Of a DNA stretch of 64,000 bases, positions 22,848 through 34,826 are shown piece after piece. The notes below the pieces were generated by a model. That model did not search any database, was not told where the DNA came from, and saw only the letters and a program-made list of their open reading frames with translations. Position 1 is the stretch's first letter. Every line of letters starts with the position of its first letter. The DNA is from Lichtheimia corymbifera B2541 (lineage: Eukaryota; Mucoromycota; Mucoromycetes; Mucorales; Lichtheimiaceae): NCBI GenBank assembly GCA_000697475.1, contig JNEU01000989.1, positions 1 through 64,000 of the forward strand. Reading direction: 5' to 3'. The position numbers and the translations under genes are program-made.

Positions 22848-23822
22848 ATGACCACAGCAGCAGCAGCACTGAATTTCCAAGTATCTTATCAGGGCAACAA
22901 TCTCCAGCTTACGCAATGGGATCCACAATCAACGATCGGTCAACTCAAAGATCACTTGCAGCAAGAGACAGGTGTTCCTCCTTCATTACAAAAGCTACTG
23001 CACAAAGGCAAACGACTTGTGGATGATGCAACGACACTGAATGAGCTCGGCTTCAACAACAAGACCAAACTTATGCTTATGGGTTCTGCACCAAAGCAAG
23101 TGGAAGAGATCGCTCAACTTGATGATAAGCTTGAAAGGAACCGAGAAACAGCAAGACGATTCCGTGCACAACGTATTAAGCCTGCAGCAACATCTACGCC
23201 ATCATCAGCTGCTGCTGATAGTCGATACACATTTCATCGCCTTACAGTGATTGACGAGTTTCCACAACCTGAACGAGCACGAGCCATATTAGAAAAGTTA
23301 CGGGATGATCGAGGCGTTCGTGGGATTATGCAACAAAGAAAATGGTCAGTGGGCGAATTGACTGAATTGACACCTTTCGAAAAGACGATTCTTGGATACA
23401 ATCGCAATGCTGGTCAGCTGATTGCATTACGACTACGCACGGATGATCTTTCTGGATTTCGGTCATACAATGCTATTCGCAAAGTATTGTTGCATGAACT
23501 GACACACAATGTGTGGGGAGAACACGATGATAATTTCCATGCACTGAATCGACAATTGAACAAGGATGTTGTCCGCCTTGATTGGACAGCCCATGGTGGT
23601 CATGCTTTGAATGCCAGTGGTGGTGATTTCTATGAGCCTGAATATATCGATGATGCATTTACAACTTGGGAAGGAGGATCCTATCGACTTGGAGGAGGAG
23701 GCGTAAAGACAACATCCAGCTTATCACCAGCAGAAGCACGTGAACTTCGAGCAAGAGCAGCAGCAGCACGATTAACACAACAAGAAGAGCAAGAATTGGA
23801 TGAAGGATGTGGATCTCGCTAA
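22848..23822 (+). CDS. Ubiquitin-like + WLM metalloprotease (Wss1-like)
   Basis: Single exon. I start at ATG 22848 (MTTAAAALNFQVSYQGN), because the ubiquitin-like fold begins at once; an in-frame ATG at 22779 would add 23 residues. Residues about 8-80 resemble ubiquitin (LKDHLQQETGVPPSLQKLL, GKRLVDDATTLNELGF). From about residue 130 comes a WLM (Wss1p-like metalloprotease) domain with the zinc site HELTHNVWGEHDDNFH. Wss1-type enzymes cleave DNA-protein crosslinks and SUMO/ubiquitin-linked chromatin proteins; the ubiquitin-like plus WLM layout is known from fission yeast and plants. The C-terminus has an Ala/Arg-rich helix and an acidic tail. The gene is intronless, unlike most neighbours. Confidence 0.88.
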   Translation: MTTAAAALNFQVSYQGNNLQLTQWDPQSTIGQLKDHLQQETGVPPSLQKLLHKGKRLVDDATTLNELGFNNKTKLMLMGSAPKQVEEIAQLDDKLERNRETARRFRAQRIKPAATSTPSSAAADSRYTFHRLTVIDEFPQPERARAILEKLRDDRGVRGIMQQRKWSVGELTELTPFEKTILGYNRNAGQLIALRLRTDDLSGFRSYNAIRKVLLHELTHNVWGEHDDNFHALNRQLNKDVVRLDWTAHGGHALNASGGDFYEPEYIDDAFTTWEGGSYRLGGGGVKTTSSLSPAEARELRARAAAARLTQQEEQELDEGCGSR

Positions 23823-23956
23823 TATCATCATATCATCTATATATAACCCCCACCTCACAATTAGATATCCATTCCTCCACACAGCTAATATATATACGTA
23901 ATAAAGGATCCCATACATAAAACAATTTATTAGCTGTAATGCTAACAATGATATGT

Positions 23957-24634
23957 TTAGCGGTAACGACGAAGGGAAAGAGTGTTGCGTCTCTTCCAGT
24001 TGGAGTAACGACCAGCACCCTTGGTCTTGGTGTACAAGTGACCCTTGCCCTTACCACGGCTCTTCTTGCCAATGGAAGTAAGACCACGGGCTTCACGGCG
24101 CTTGTGAACAGGGTTGACGATCCAGTTGATACGGGCATCACGACGAATAGCCTTGTGGGAGGGGTCAACAAGGATGACTTCAAAGTACTTGTAGGTAGCA
24201 TCTTGGTTGATCCAGTAAGAGTTCAAGACACGAAGGTTGGCACACTTGCGACCAACACGTTCTTCAGCAGTGGAACGAAGGGAACGTTGGTACTTGAGTT
24301 GGCTAACACCCTCATTGACAGGCTTGCCATAGGTAGCACCCTTAGGAACAGGTCTCTTGCGGCCACCACGACGGACACGGATACGGTAGATAACGTAACC
24401 TTGCTTGGCCTTGTAACCAAGACGACGTGCCTTATCGGGACGGGAAGGACGGGAAGCACGGTGGCAAACGTTCAATTGACGGTATTCCCAGCAGCGAACA
24501 CGCAACAAGAAACGGAAGACATCAGATTGCTTCTTGCGGTAAAGCTCCTCAAGATACTTGTAGGCTATCATCATATCCATGTCAGCTCAATTGGGTCACG
24601 TGAAATCATGACTTTGTAAATACATACCACCCAT
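23957..24634 (-). CDS. RPL15: 60S ribosomal protein eL15
   Basis: The first exon is only seven bases (24634-24628, ATGGGTG). Intron 24627-24565 begins GTATGT and ends ATAG. The second exon, 24564-23957, carries the rest. The product is 204 aa starting [17 protein letters not shown], the usual eL15 length and start. Landmarks are [48 protein letters not shown] and the basic tail [18 protein letters not shown]. It is a core protein of the large ribosomal subunit and contacts 28S rRNA. Codon use is visibly more biased than in neighbours, as expected for a highly expressed gene. Confidence 0.97.
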
Positions 24635-25623
24635 AGTGTATTAGACCCTATAATAAGATACAAAAAAAATGAAAAGGATATCATGTTAGTCTCTATTTCG
24701 ATAGTGGGTGTGAGCAGCACGACAAATGCGAATGCGGTGGTGATTGACGGGATGTTGAATGCTGAATGTCGTATACTGGCTAAAGTGGGGTTGGTTGCTG
24801 ATTGCATTGTAATTGATCCATCCATCGATAAATCCATTCATCCATCGTAAATCATCCACGCATGCACTATCTGCTGATGCAATGAGGTCTTTGCTTACCT
24901 TGATTGAGGATGTTAAAGAGGGGGAATTCATTTGGGTGGTGGGTGCTGTAATGCTTGATAGCCCTCCCCCCAACATTGAACCCGACAATGAAATTTACCG
25001 CAAATGATATATTGATCTGATCCTGTTACACGATTTGACCCATTATACTTTTGAAGCTTGGATATTCTTTGTCCTTGGCCAAATGCATGATTGTTCGTGG
25101 TTGACTTCATTTTGATTTCATGCTGATAGATCTTATTTTCGCGGCTTTGTATTTTACAAAGGTAGGCCATACTTATCTCACATACAAAAAACACCTTTCA
25201 AGTGACAGGTGTATTTATCAGCTGTGCTTTTCCATCACTTTGGTTCGGTACTCCAAGATGCTTGACCACTTTATCAGCTCGATCAATCAATCATGACACC
25301 ATTTCCCACGCCCACACACTTATAAAGAAGGCTCTTTGCACCAGCACCATCCTACACTCCTTTCTTTCTACTTGAAGCATCAATGGCCTTTGGTAAGTCT
25401 CAACGATAGTCTTTATGTGATCTGGAAAACGAGGGTACTCATGCATTCATCTATGTAGCCCACATCATTGCTTTACCACTTGAAGTGCTCATTATTGGTG
25501 CTTAATTACATTTGGCTATGTTCCTTGATGAACACTTTGGGGTAGACATAACTATCATTTACATATTGCTAGCATGCCTAGACTGATGGGAAGTTGAGAC
25601 TTCTTTGTAGGTGACATAAGTAC
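24635..25623. other. Intergenic region with a TATA-led short spliced frame
   Basis: About 1 kb. A TATAAA at 25321-25326 precedes an ATG at 25383 whose 10-base exon (ATGGCCTTTG) runs into a good GTAAGT donor. Joining at 25459 after TATGTAG gives only MAFAHIIALPLEVLIIGA and a stop. No other gene seen. Confidence 0.35.
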
Positions 25624-26170
25624 ATGGCGTCAGAGACGGATTATATCTCTTTCGTCTGGCTCCCTTTGTTTCGGCATTTGTTCCATTCGGGTTGTAACAT
25701 ACGTATCAAGACGAGCGAGACGGCATTTCCTTTTTCTACCCTTTCCAAGCAAGAGCTTTATCCTGGTGTGGCTAATATGGTGGGGTTTAAGGTGGATGTA
25801 CGCTTTGTGGAGGATCTTGAGACAAACGAGCATGATATTTGTTCAGTGGAGGCATGCTGCAACGGAGTCGAAAGTTGTATGAAGGATACCCTTGACAACA
25901 TGATTGCTATTGTTGAAACGGCGTCTCCCAAGCAAGAATCCCAGTATGCAACGTGGGGTGTGCAGATAATTGTGTTATTTCACATCAATTCATCTTTCAG
26001 ACAGTGGATTGTATATTCTTCTCCCACGATTTGACATCACATTGCCGTGATCAATTTCTGATCTCAAGCAATTTGAAGCCATCATGGTTCAACTCCTAAC
26101 ATTCCAACAACAACTGCAAAAGTCGGCAGATTGTATTTGAGCGATCCATAAAGCCAGCAAGCATCTTCCG
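25624..26170 (+). pseudogene. Decayed gene fragment of unknown family
   Basis: An open frame from 25624 to 26034 reads like real protein (TDYISFVWLPLFRHLF, ELYPGVANMVGFKVDVRF, then Cys-containing DICSVEACCNGVESC). Near 25990-26000 the sense moves to another frame and continues LPRFDITLP, stop, SISDLKQFEAIMVQLLTFQ, QQLQKSADCI, stop, AIHKASKHLPIF. Both internal stops are TGA where CGA would restore an Arg codon. I recall similar unnamed proteins repeated in Mucorales genomes but cannot confirm that here. No function is assigned. Confidence 0.5.
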
Positions 26171-26184
26171 ATATTTTAATCATA

Positions 26185-26479
26185 ATGCGTCAGATAACAA
26201 GATACGCGGTACACCCCACCGTAGAAGGCGACTTCCAGGATCGCATTAAATCTGATCAGCCTTTCATGGCCGAGATCACTGGCTGAAAAACTATTGGGTA
26301 TCGCTTATGAGGAGTCCACATCTGCATTGGCGCAGCCAACTGCGGCCCAACTTGAAGATGGTTTTGATGCTGACGAGTTGGGATGGAAATATGATAGTGA
26401 AAGATGGGATAATCGTATCACGGGAGTAACGACAACAAGCGATCCACCGTGTGCTCCTCTTAGTCTTCCGCACGTTTGA
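26185..26479 (+). pseudogene. Short coding fragment with a one-base frameshift
   Basis: From ATG 26185 the frame reads MRQITRYAVHPTVEGDFQ and on to FMAEIT, then a stop. Shifting by one base gives an uninterrupted LAEKLLGIAYEEST..AAQLEDGFDADELGWKYD to the stop at 26479. The two parts fit as one short protein broken by an indel. The family is not recognised. It may belong with the fragment just upstream. Confidence 0.35.
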
Positions 26480-26573
26480 GATCTTCAACCGCCTTCTCTT
26501 TGTACATATCATTCCCATGATCCCATATTAATAAAAAGCTGGAAATGGAAAGTCGATGGTAGTAGTGAGTGCA

Positions 26574-27403
26574 TTATTGTGTATTGCCAGCTGCTTGTAC
26601 TTTTTGACGTATGATATTATAAGCATCGCGTTCAATATCATTAAGTGCATTCTTGGGAAGAGCATCAACGACGGGAAGAAGATCATCTGTGCCAACTGCT
26701 GTTGATGCGGTATCTTGATCTGGGGTTTCTTGTGGATCAGGATGCGGTCGATAAACGGGTGTCCACCAGAAAATCGGGTATTGACGTTCGATATTGTTGA
26801 TAATGAGTGCCCATGCAGTCATTAAGGTAGCTGAGAGCATCACAAATCCCATATACTGCCATCCGAGACTTTTCAAATTATCTTGTGTCATGCATGAAAT
26901 AGCAACAGCTCCTCCGGGGGGATGCACTGTTTTTGTCAATTGCATTATCACTAATGATATCGAAACACTCGATGCAGCAGCAATCCATTGAACATGTTCA
27001 AATGCGTCCTCAGGTGTATTGATTTCCAAAAAGAGCTTGGTGATGGCAACGCCAATAAAGGATGAGATCAAATTGCCAAAGAATACTGCTCTTGGTTGAG
27101 TCATGGGGGCTTCTGGAGTACCATAAAATAAGACCGCCGCCGCTCCCTTTATGTTGCATAATATCCATCAGTTGAAAAAGGACACGTATTCTTGTGCTGA
27201 ACAAGACTTACCCAACTACTGAGGATGGTGGGATAATGAAGCTGGATATGAAAATAGTAGGAGTAATGAAAGAGGATAGCAAGGATGCAAATTCCAATAA
27301 AGGTTCCCAAAAATGACCATAAGCAAACACGCCACTGTGGAAGCTGTTTTGGTTTATCATATCGCCTTCCAAGGAATTGCAAAATGATGCGTGGGACACG
27401 CAT
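26574..27403 (-). CDS. HPP-family integral membrane protein
   Basis: Two exons (27403-27212 and 27146-26574) give 254 aa; the 65-base intron begins GTAAGT. I start at ATG 27403 (MRVPRIILQFLGRRYD); the frame further upstream has no ATG. The protein has four to five hydrophobic helices. The junction makes SSWGAAAVLFYGTPEAPMTQPRA, and the name-giving motif follows in LTKTVHPPGGAVAI. HPP proteins are small membrane proteins; plant and cyanobacterial members move nitrite across plastid or cell membranes, while the fungal role is not established. The C-terminal 80 residues are soluble and acidic. It is divergent from Sec31, 614 bases apart. Confidence 0.88.
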
Positions 27404-28017
27404 AGCAGCATAACATTTAAAAGTGAAAAAGAGAAACCGAGACAATGAAGACAGCAGTCATTGTCTTCCCATTTTGATGTATTTTCCTTTGTAGAAAAAC
27501 CCTTGCATTTATCCTACTACTATGTTGACTTTATTTCATTATGCCATTTAGCTCCTCTCATGTTATTCTTTTACTGCATACATGCTGTCTGTAATTTATG
27601 TGACATGCTATAACCATCCTCACACACACACATGTCTCCTCACAGTTGGGGGTCTAATAATAAGAATTCATTCGACATAACGAGTGACGGATACAATAAC
27701 ATAGTTCGATTTATTTATGGTATATAACGCCTTATCATTGATTGGTGACCTCCTTATCGAGGGATGGGATGGGATCGACTTTTTGCTACTACGTCCACGC
27801 GTCCCCGCTCTTTGGCTGCTGTATTTGAAATGCCAGCACCACGAATCACAAAGCTACACAGTTTCGCCCTTCTTTCGTGCAACTGCAACCTATATTTCTC
27901 TTACAAAAAGTTGGCTTTGGGCCGTACAATAGAAGGTGAGTTTATTAACATGGTGGTGTTGATTGTCTAGTAATAACCCGTCATCTTGTGCACGTCGACG
28001 CGTAGCCTTGTATAAAT
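27404..28017. promoter_or_regulatory. Divergent promoter region, HPP gene / Sec31
   Basis: 614 bases between the two start codons. No frame with protein character; I could not pick out a named site with confidence. Confidence 0.4.
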
Positions 28018-31000
28018 ATGGCCAAGAAGCTCAACGAAATCCATCGGACAGCGACATTTGCATGGAGTCCTGGACAGCAATTGCCGTTCATTGCGGCTGG
28101 TACCGTTTCAGGTGCTCTTGACGACTCATTCTCCAACGCGTCAGAACTCGAACTCTTCAAGCTTGATTTGGTCCATGCCAACAACAAAGGCCTTGAACCT
28201 GCTGGCAAGGTCAGCACCAACGCGAGGTACAAACACCCATCTACATACCATCATACGCGCAACAATGGGGGAATGGCATGATGAGCAGCTCTGCAGGTTT
28301 CCTCCTTGTCAAATAATATCTGTGTTAACTCTTGTATCATCTTTTCAGATTCAACACACTTGGTTGGGGACACACGACTACTGAGAAGCCTTATGGTATC
28401 ATTGCTGGTGGTATGGATAGTGGCGAGCTTGAATTATGGGATCCCAATGCCATCCTTGAAGACAAAGGGTAAGTCATATCACGGATCTTTGCTCATTCAG
28501 CATATAATAACGGCATATGATAATAGAGCAGAAGAAGCACTGATCCTCCGCAACTCAACTCATCAAGGTCCTATTCGTGGTCTTGATTTCAACTCTCTTC
28601 AATCGAATCTTTTGGTATCAGCTGGCACAAACAGTGAGGTAAAACGACAGAGACACACATGATAATGTCATATGGTTCATACTCACTCGTATCATTCTTA
28701 GGTTTATATTTGGGACTTGACAAACCCAACTCGACCCTATTCTCCTGGAGCTCGATCCAACAAGCTTGATGAGGTTACCAGCGTTGCATGGAATTGCCAA
28801 GTACAGCATATTCTCGCCACTTCTTCGACTACGGGTTACACTGTTGTATGGGATTTACGCAATCGAAAGGAGATTATGACATTGGCAGCACCTGGTGCTG
28901 GTGGCATGGGTGGTGGTCATCGTGGTATTTCATCTATTGCATGGCACCCTGATGTGGTAAGTACTAATACTATTACCGCTATGATCATTGATTAATGGAT
29001 ATACTCTTGTTGTATAGGCAACGCAAATTGTTACGGCTTCTGAGGATGATAACAACCCTGTGGTGACATTGTGGGATCTTCGACATGCACATTCCCCTGA
29101 AAAGATTCTTGCTGGTCATCAAAAGGGTGTCATGGGTGTTTCATGGTGTCGTCAAGATTCAGACTTGTTGATGTCTTGCGGCAAGGATTGCAGAACTTTA
29201 TGCTGGAACCCACGCACTGGTGAACAGCTTGGTGAAGTGTCCCATTCTTCCAACTGGACTTTCCAAGCAGATTGGTGCCCTCGCAACCCTGATTTATTGG
29301 CTACTGGTTCATTTGATGGCAAGGTATGAGGTCTATATTGCATCCATATACGCGATCGATATTGATTATTGTTACGCTTTAGATCAATGTATATTCCATT
29401 CAAGGTGCTGGTAGTGAGGATGATAGCAGTGCAGCAGCCAATGCCAATCAACAACCAGCTGCTGATCCAAATGATCCATTCTCAATGTTGGGTGGTGCTG
29501 CTCCTCAGCAAGCACAGACATTTGCCTTGAAGCATCCACCTAAATGGCTTCGTCGACCTGTGGGTGCCTCATTTAGTTTCAGTGGCAAGCTTGTCTCGTT
29601 CAATAACAAGGCTGGTCAATTAGCTGCTCAAGCTGCTGCTAGTCTTCCACCAGGCTCTGCTCCTACGACACAGCAAATTCCTCGACGTGTTACCATCGCT
29701 ACCGTTGTTACGGATCCTGAGATTGTCAAACGTTCCGAAGAATTGGAGTCCGCTGTCAATGAAAACAACTTTGATAAGCTTATTGATGAACGTCGCACTC
29801 GATCCGAGACCACCAAAGACAAGGATAACGCTGAAAGCTGGGAGGTGCTCAAGACTTTGTTTGCTCAAGATGCTCGTCAACAATTGATGCGACATCTCGG
29901 ATTTGAAAAGGAACAAGTTCTCTCGGCTGTATCATCCGTTGCTGGTGGTGATGAATCTACTGCTGCTGCTGCTAAGCAAGAAGACACAACCACAGTTCTA
30001 CCATCAGCTGAAAGTCAAGAAACTTCGACCGCAGTTGAGACAGCTGATGAATCACAACAACAGCAACAGGAAAATGAGGCACCTTCTACAGCACAGAATG
30101 AGGAAGGCACTGGTGAAGAAGCAAACAAGGCAGCTGCACCCACTGATACTCTTTCGGGATTGTTCAAATCAACTGATGCATCCGCCTCTGCTGAAGACTT
30201 TTTCGGTCAACAAGCAACGACAGCACAAACCACCGATGCAATAACTGCTACCGAATCCACTGCTGCTACTGCTACTATTACACCTGCTTCAACAGCTGTC
30301 CCTGAACCCCAAGAGCCACTTGAATTGTATCCCAAGGATAGCTCAGAGACCGATCAATTGATTACCAAGGCTATTGTATTGGGTGATTTGGAAGCCGCTG
30401 TTCAATTGTGTTTGCAGTCCGATCGCATGTCAGATGCATTGTTGCTTGCAACCTTTGGTGGAGAGGAGTTGTTGAGCCGTACACAAAAGGCATATTTCGA
30501 ACGACAAGCCAAAAAGACCTCGTATTTGCGCTTATTGCAGAGCGTGGTGGATCAAGATTTGACGGCTGTGGTACAAAATGCAACATTGGAAGAGTGGACT
30601 TCTGTGGTCGTGGTTGTTTGCGCATATGCAAGTGCCAATGATTTGGGTCCATTGTGTGAAGCCCTTGGTAGCCGACTCGAGACTGCATGGAGCGATGCCA
30701 ACAACAAGGGTGAACAAGAAAAGGCACACGAGTATCGACGACATGCCACATTATGCTACTTGGCTGCAGGCAACCTCGAGAAGGTGTCTAATATCTGGAT
30801 TGTGGAGCAAGAGCAAAGCAAGGATGTGGAGAATGAGGATGTTTATGGTGCCAGCTTGCAAGATTTGATGGAAAAGGTCACCGTGTTCAGACGTGCCATT
30901 GATTTCGAAGACAATGCTTTGGTGGCAGGTGAACAAACCGTATATCCACTAGCACCATTGTACAACAAGTATTGCGAATATGCAGAGTTATTGGCTTCTC

Positions 31001-32874
31001 AAGGAAAATTGGATATTGCATTGCGTTATCTCGAATTGACTCCTGCTGGCTATCGTGCTTCCATTGCTGATCATCTTGCTGTTATTCGTGATCGTGTCTA
31101 TCGTGCATGTGCATCATCCGCCAGTGGTCTCGGTCAAGCTGCTGCCCCACCAGCTTTCCCATTCGATGCAAAGCCTCTTTTGTCTGAGAGAGAACAACAA
31201 CAAGCTGTTGATGGTGCACAAGCTGGTTTCCAACAGCAACAACAGCCACAACAACAACAGCAGCAACAGCAACAGGCAGCTTTCGAACCCTATAAGCCGA
31301 ATCAAGGAGCTGCAGCAGCTACTCAAATGCCTGTTCCTCAACCCGTTGCAGCAGCTAATCCATATGCACCAGCAGCTACAGGTGCTTATCAACCATCGAA
31401 TGTACAATACAGTCCCTTTGGCCAAGGTGGTCCTGCTTATGGTCAATCTCAACCCCAACAAACAGGATATGATAACTATGGTGGTTATGGTGCACAATAT
31501 GGTAATCCTTATGAAGCACAGCAGCAATCTACAGCACCACCTCCACCTCCTCAAGGTGCTGCTGTTCCACCGCCACCACCACCAAAGGCACGTCAACCTG
31601 GATCAGCTGGTGGTAGCCCATCAATTACTCACAAGCCTACAGGAGCATGGAATGATCCACCTGTTGTATCTAATCCACACGTGACCAAGAGTCCTGCCAT
31701 GGCAGCTGCTGGTACTCGTAGAGTAACTTCACCCTTCCCTAATGCACCAGCTCCCAGTACATTTGTTCCACCGCCACCTACTCAACAACAACAAGGCGGA
31801 ATGGCAGGAATACCACCACCTCCACAACAACAAGGTCCTCCTATGGGTAATGCTCCACCTCCACCTCCACCCATGAATGCAGTGGCACCTACTCCCATGG
31901 CTCGTCAGCAACAACCCCCAACTCAAGGTTTTTATGCTCCTCGTCAGACATCGACACCTCCCCCGCCACCAACAACTGCTGCTATGGCACCACCACCACA
32001 AAGAGGTCCTCCCATGATGGCTCAACAACAACAACAACAGATGCCTCCTCAACCTCCAATGGGTTTCCCACCTCAACAACAACAGCAACAACCACCTCAA
32101 CCATCGCCTTACGCACCTACTGCTGCACCTATTCAACAACAACCTCCACAAGGACCACCACCACAACCTCAGGCACAATATGCACCTCCTCGTAATGCTG
32201 GTACACCACCTCTCCAACAACAACAATCACCACGTGCTATGCCTCCACCAGGTCCTCCACAAGCTGCTGCAGCTCCTTCACCACCACCTGCTGCTGCAGC
32301 TCCTCCCAAACCTGCAGCTCCACCAGCACCAGAAAAGAAGCGATTCCGTAAGTACCAGTGTGATATATCTATGCATGTATTACCTATGGCTGATTCATTC
32401 TATCTATCTAGCCAAGGATGATAGAAGCCATATTCCTCAAGCACAATTGCCAATTTATCAAATCTTATCTAATCAGCTGCAACAAGCTAGACAGCGTTCA
32501 CCTGTAAGTATACATATATCTATTATACACACGTCGTCTATATATACCTAACATATCATGGATAGCCTTCACAAAAGAGAATGTTGGATGATACGGAGCG
32601 TCGTTTAAACACACTCTTTGATGAACTCAACAACAGCGAAGTTTCGGATGGTGTTGCTCAACTCATGCTGTCGCTTGTCCAAGGTATGTATCATATATAC
32701 ACACAAACAGCATGATTATGGTACTTATCGTGTCCTATAGCCCTAGAGAAACGTGACTATGATACAGCACAGAGAATCCAAGTTGATTTGGTGACAACTC
32801 GATATGAAGAATGTGGCTCATGGCTCGTTGGTGTCAAGTTGCTTATCGCCAATGCCAAGCAAACCGCACAGTAG
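28018..32874 (+). CDS. SEC31: COPII coat protein Sec31
   Basis: Nine exons (28018-28226, 28349-28468, 28527-28638, 28702-28956, 29018-29323, 29383-32347, 32412-32503, 32566-32683, 32741-32874) splice in frame to 1436 aa. It starts MAKKLNEIHRTATFAWSPG, typical of Sec31. WD40 repeats fill the first 350 residues (GGMDSGELELWDP, NSEVYIWDL, TVVWDLRNRK, CRTLCWNPRTGE). Then comes the helical ACE1 region (DLEAAVQLCLQSDRMSDALL, TLCYLAAGNLEKV), a long Pro/Gln-rich disordered part, and the conserved C-terminal helical domain (RMLDDTERRLNTLFDELN, SWLVGVKLLIANAKQ). Sec31 forms the outer cage of COPII vesicles leaving the ER and helps Sar1 GTP hydrolysis through its Pro-rich part. CAA/CAG and CCA/CCT runs make this segment prone to length change. 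Confidence 0.96.
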
Positions 32875-33527
32875 AAAAAGGAGTTGATGTATATCGAGTA
32901 AACAAAAAAAAAAGCTGAAAGGAGCGCGCGTGTGTGTCTTTTTTTGAATAAATCCATGTACTTTTTTTATCATCTTGTTTTTATCAAGCAAGAGAGATGC
33001 ATCGTGTAGATAGATAGCTTGTTAACGCGACATGTGATCAACCTAATCCACTCATTTGGGTCCCTTTTTTTTTACATACATCCATATGCACTCTCCGCGG
33101 GCATGAATGGTGTGGTTGGCAATGGAGACATGCAGGAGTATAAACACTGATAAGATAAGCCAAAGGAGAGAGAGAGAGAGTGAGAAATTCGCGTGACCCG
33201 TCGTTGTTATCAGTCCACTTTTGTCCATTATTGTAACAGGATATACTTGTCAACGTTGACTCATACCACCATCACGAAAAAAAAAAAAAAAGAATCATGT
33301 AGTATCACTGACGTCGCTTTGGAAAAACACGTCTTCGTTGTAGTGCTGGTAGTGATGATGAAAATAAAGCAAGTAGCAACGATGCCACACTGTACACGTA
33401 AATGTGTATGTATACATCTACGAAAATGGATGTGCGAGATAAGATAACAGCTCACCGCATAAAAAGTGATAAAACCCAACAACATGGGGGATTATTCATC
33501 CCTTTATTTCTTGTTTCCCCAGTGATC
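32875..33527. other. Intergenic region with simple repeats
   Basis: Between Sec31 and glutamine synthetase. It contains a GA run at about 33166-33181, an A run at about 33278-33291 and, just before the next start codon, a pyrimidine-rich stretch ending CCCCAG that looks like a 3' splice site. Confidence 0.45.
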
Positions 33528-34661
33528 ATGGCTATTGTTTCCAACGCTTCCGTTTTATCCAAATACCTTTCTCTTGATCAGCGTGGATCTGTGCAAGTGG
33601 AGTATGTCTGGATTGATGGATTCAATCAACTACGCAGCAAGACCAAGACCGTGAACAAAGTGCCATCATCAGCAGCTGAGTTGCCAGAATGGAATTTTGA
33701 CGGATCATCCACAGGACAAGCGGAAGGCCATGATTCGGATGTTTTGATCAAACCAGTGGCCATGTTCAATGACCCCTTCCGTAGTGGAGATAACAAGTTT
33801 GTCATTTGCGAAACGTTCAATCCTGATGGTACCCCACATAAAACCAACCATCGTCATGCATGTAACAAGATCATGCAAGCTCACAGCGACTCACAACCTT
33901 GGTTTGGCATCGAACAAGAATACATGTTGATTGATCCAGGAACTGAAAAGCCATATGGATGGCCAAAGCTTGGCTATCCTGAACCACAGGTAGGATTAAA
34001 AAGATATCTACACGTAGGTGTGATATAGGTTTATTGACTCGTGTGATAATAGGGAAAATATTACTGTGGTGTAGGCGCCGGAAAGATCTTTGGTCGTGAT
34101 ATCGTGGAAGCACATTATCGTGCATGCTTATATGCTGGTATTACTATCTCTGGTGTCAATGCAGAAGTTGCTCCAGGCCAATTCGAGTTTCAAGTGGGTC
34201 CATGTGAAGGAATTCAAGGTGGTGATCATGTATGGGCGGCACGCTATGTGCTAGAAAGAATAGCTGAAGACTTTGGTATTGCCGTCACTATTCATCCCAA
34301 GCCTGTCAAGGGTGATTGGAATGGTGCTGGTTGCCACACGAACTATTCGACGCTTGAGATGCGTCAAGAAGGTGGTATCAAAGCCATTGAAAAAACAATC
34401 AAAAAGCTGGCTATGCGACACAATGAACATATCGCTGTGTATGGCGATGACAATGATCAACGACTCACTGGCAAACATGAGACCGGTCATATCGGTACAT
34501 TTAACTATGGCGTCGCTAACCGAGGTGCTTCCATCCGTATCCCGCGTCATGTCAGCAAGGAAGGCAAGGGTTATCTTGAAGATAGACGCCCTGCTTCCAA
34601 CATCGATCCTTATCGTGTCACTGGTATTCTTGTGGAAACTACCTTTTTGCCTGATGCTTGA
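33528..34661 (+). CDS. GLN1: Glutamine synthetase (type II)
   Basis: Exons 33528-33989 and 34053-34661 give 356 aa, the usual eukaryotic length. The protein makes glutamine from glutamate, ammonia and ATP in the cytosol. Motifs in order: [19 protein letters not shown], the HRHAC region, FGIEQEYML, the active-site stretch [24 protein letters not shown], and [18 protein letters not shown] near the end. I start at [14 protein letters not shown], because upstream sequence is T-rich and ends in a splice-acceptor-like CCCCAG 5 bases before the ATG, which suggests an intron in the leader. It is tail to tail with HIS3. Confidence 0.97.
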
Positions 34662-34826
34662 GAGAGAAAAAAAAAGACCCCAACCCAATCTTCCATTGAC
34701 GCATGAAATATATATCCTTCCTCGTCTTGTATACCTTTATTCTTCTTTGACCAATACATATGAATGGCAACATGCCTGTGTGTGTTTGTGTGTGATGAAA
34801 ATGTTTATTGTGTGGATCTATAAAGT

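Noticed and set aside
31114..32226. Long minus-strand frames within Sec31
   Set aside because: Antisense of CAA/CCA repeats in the Pro/Gln-rich region; composition is explained by Sec31 itself.
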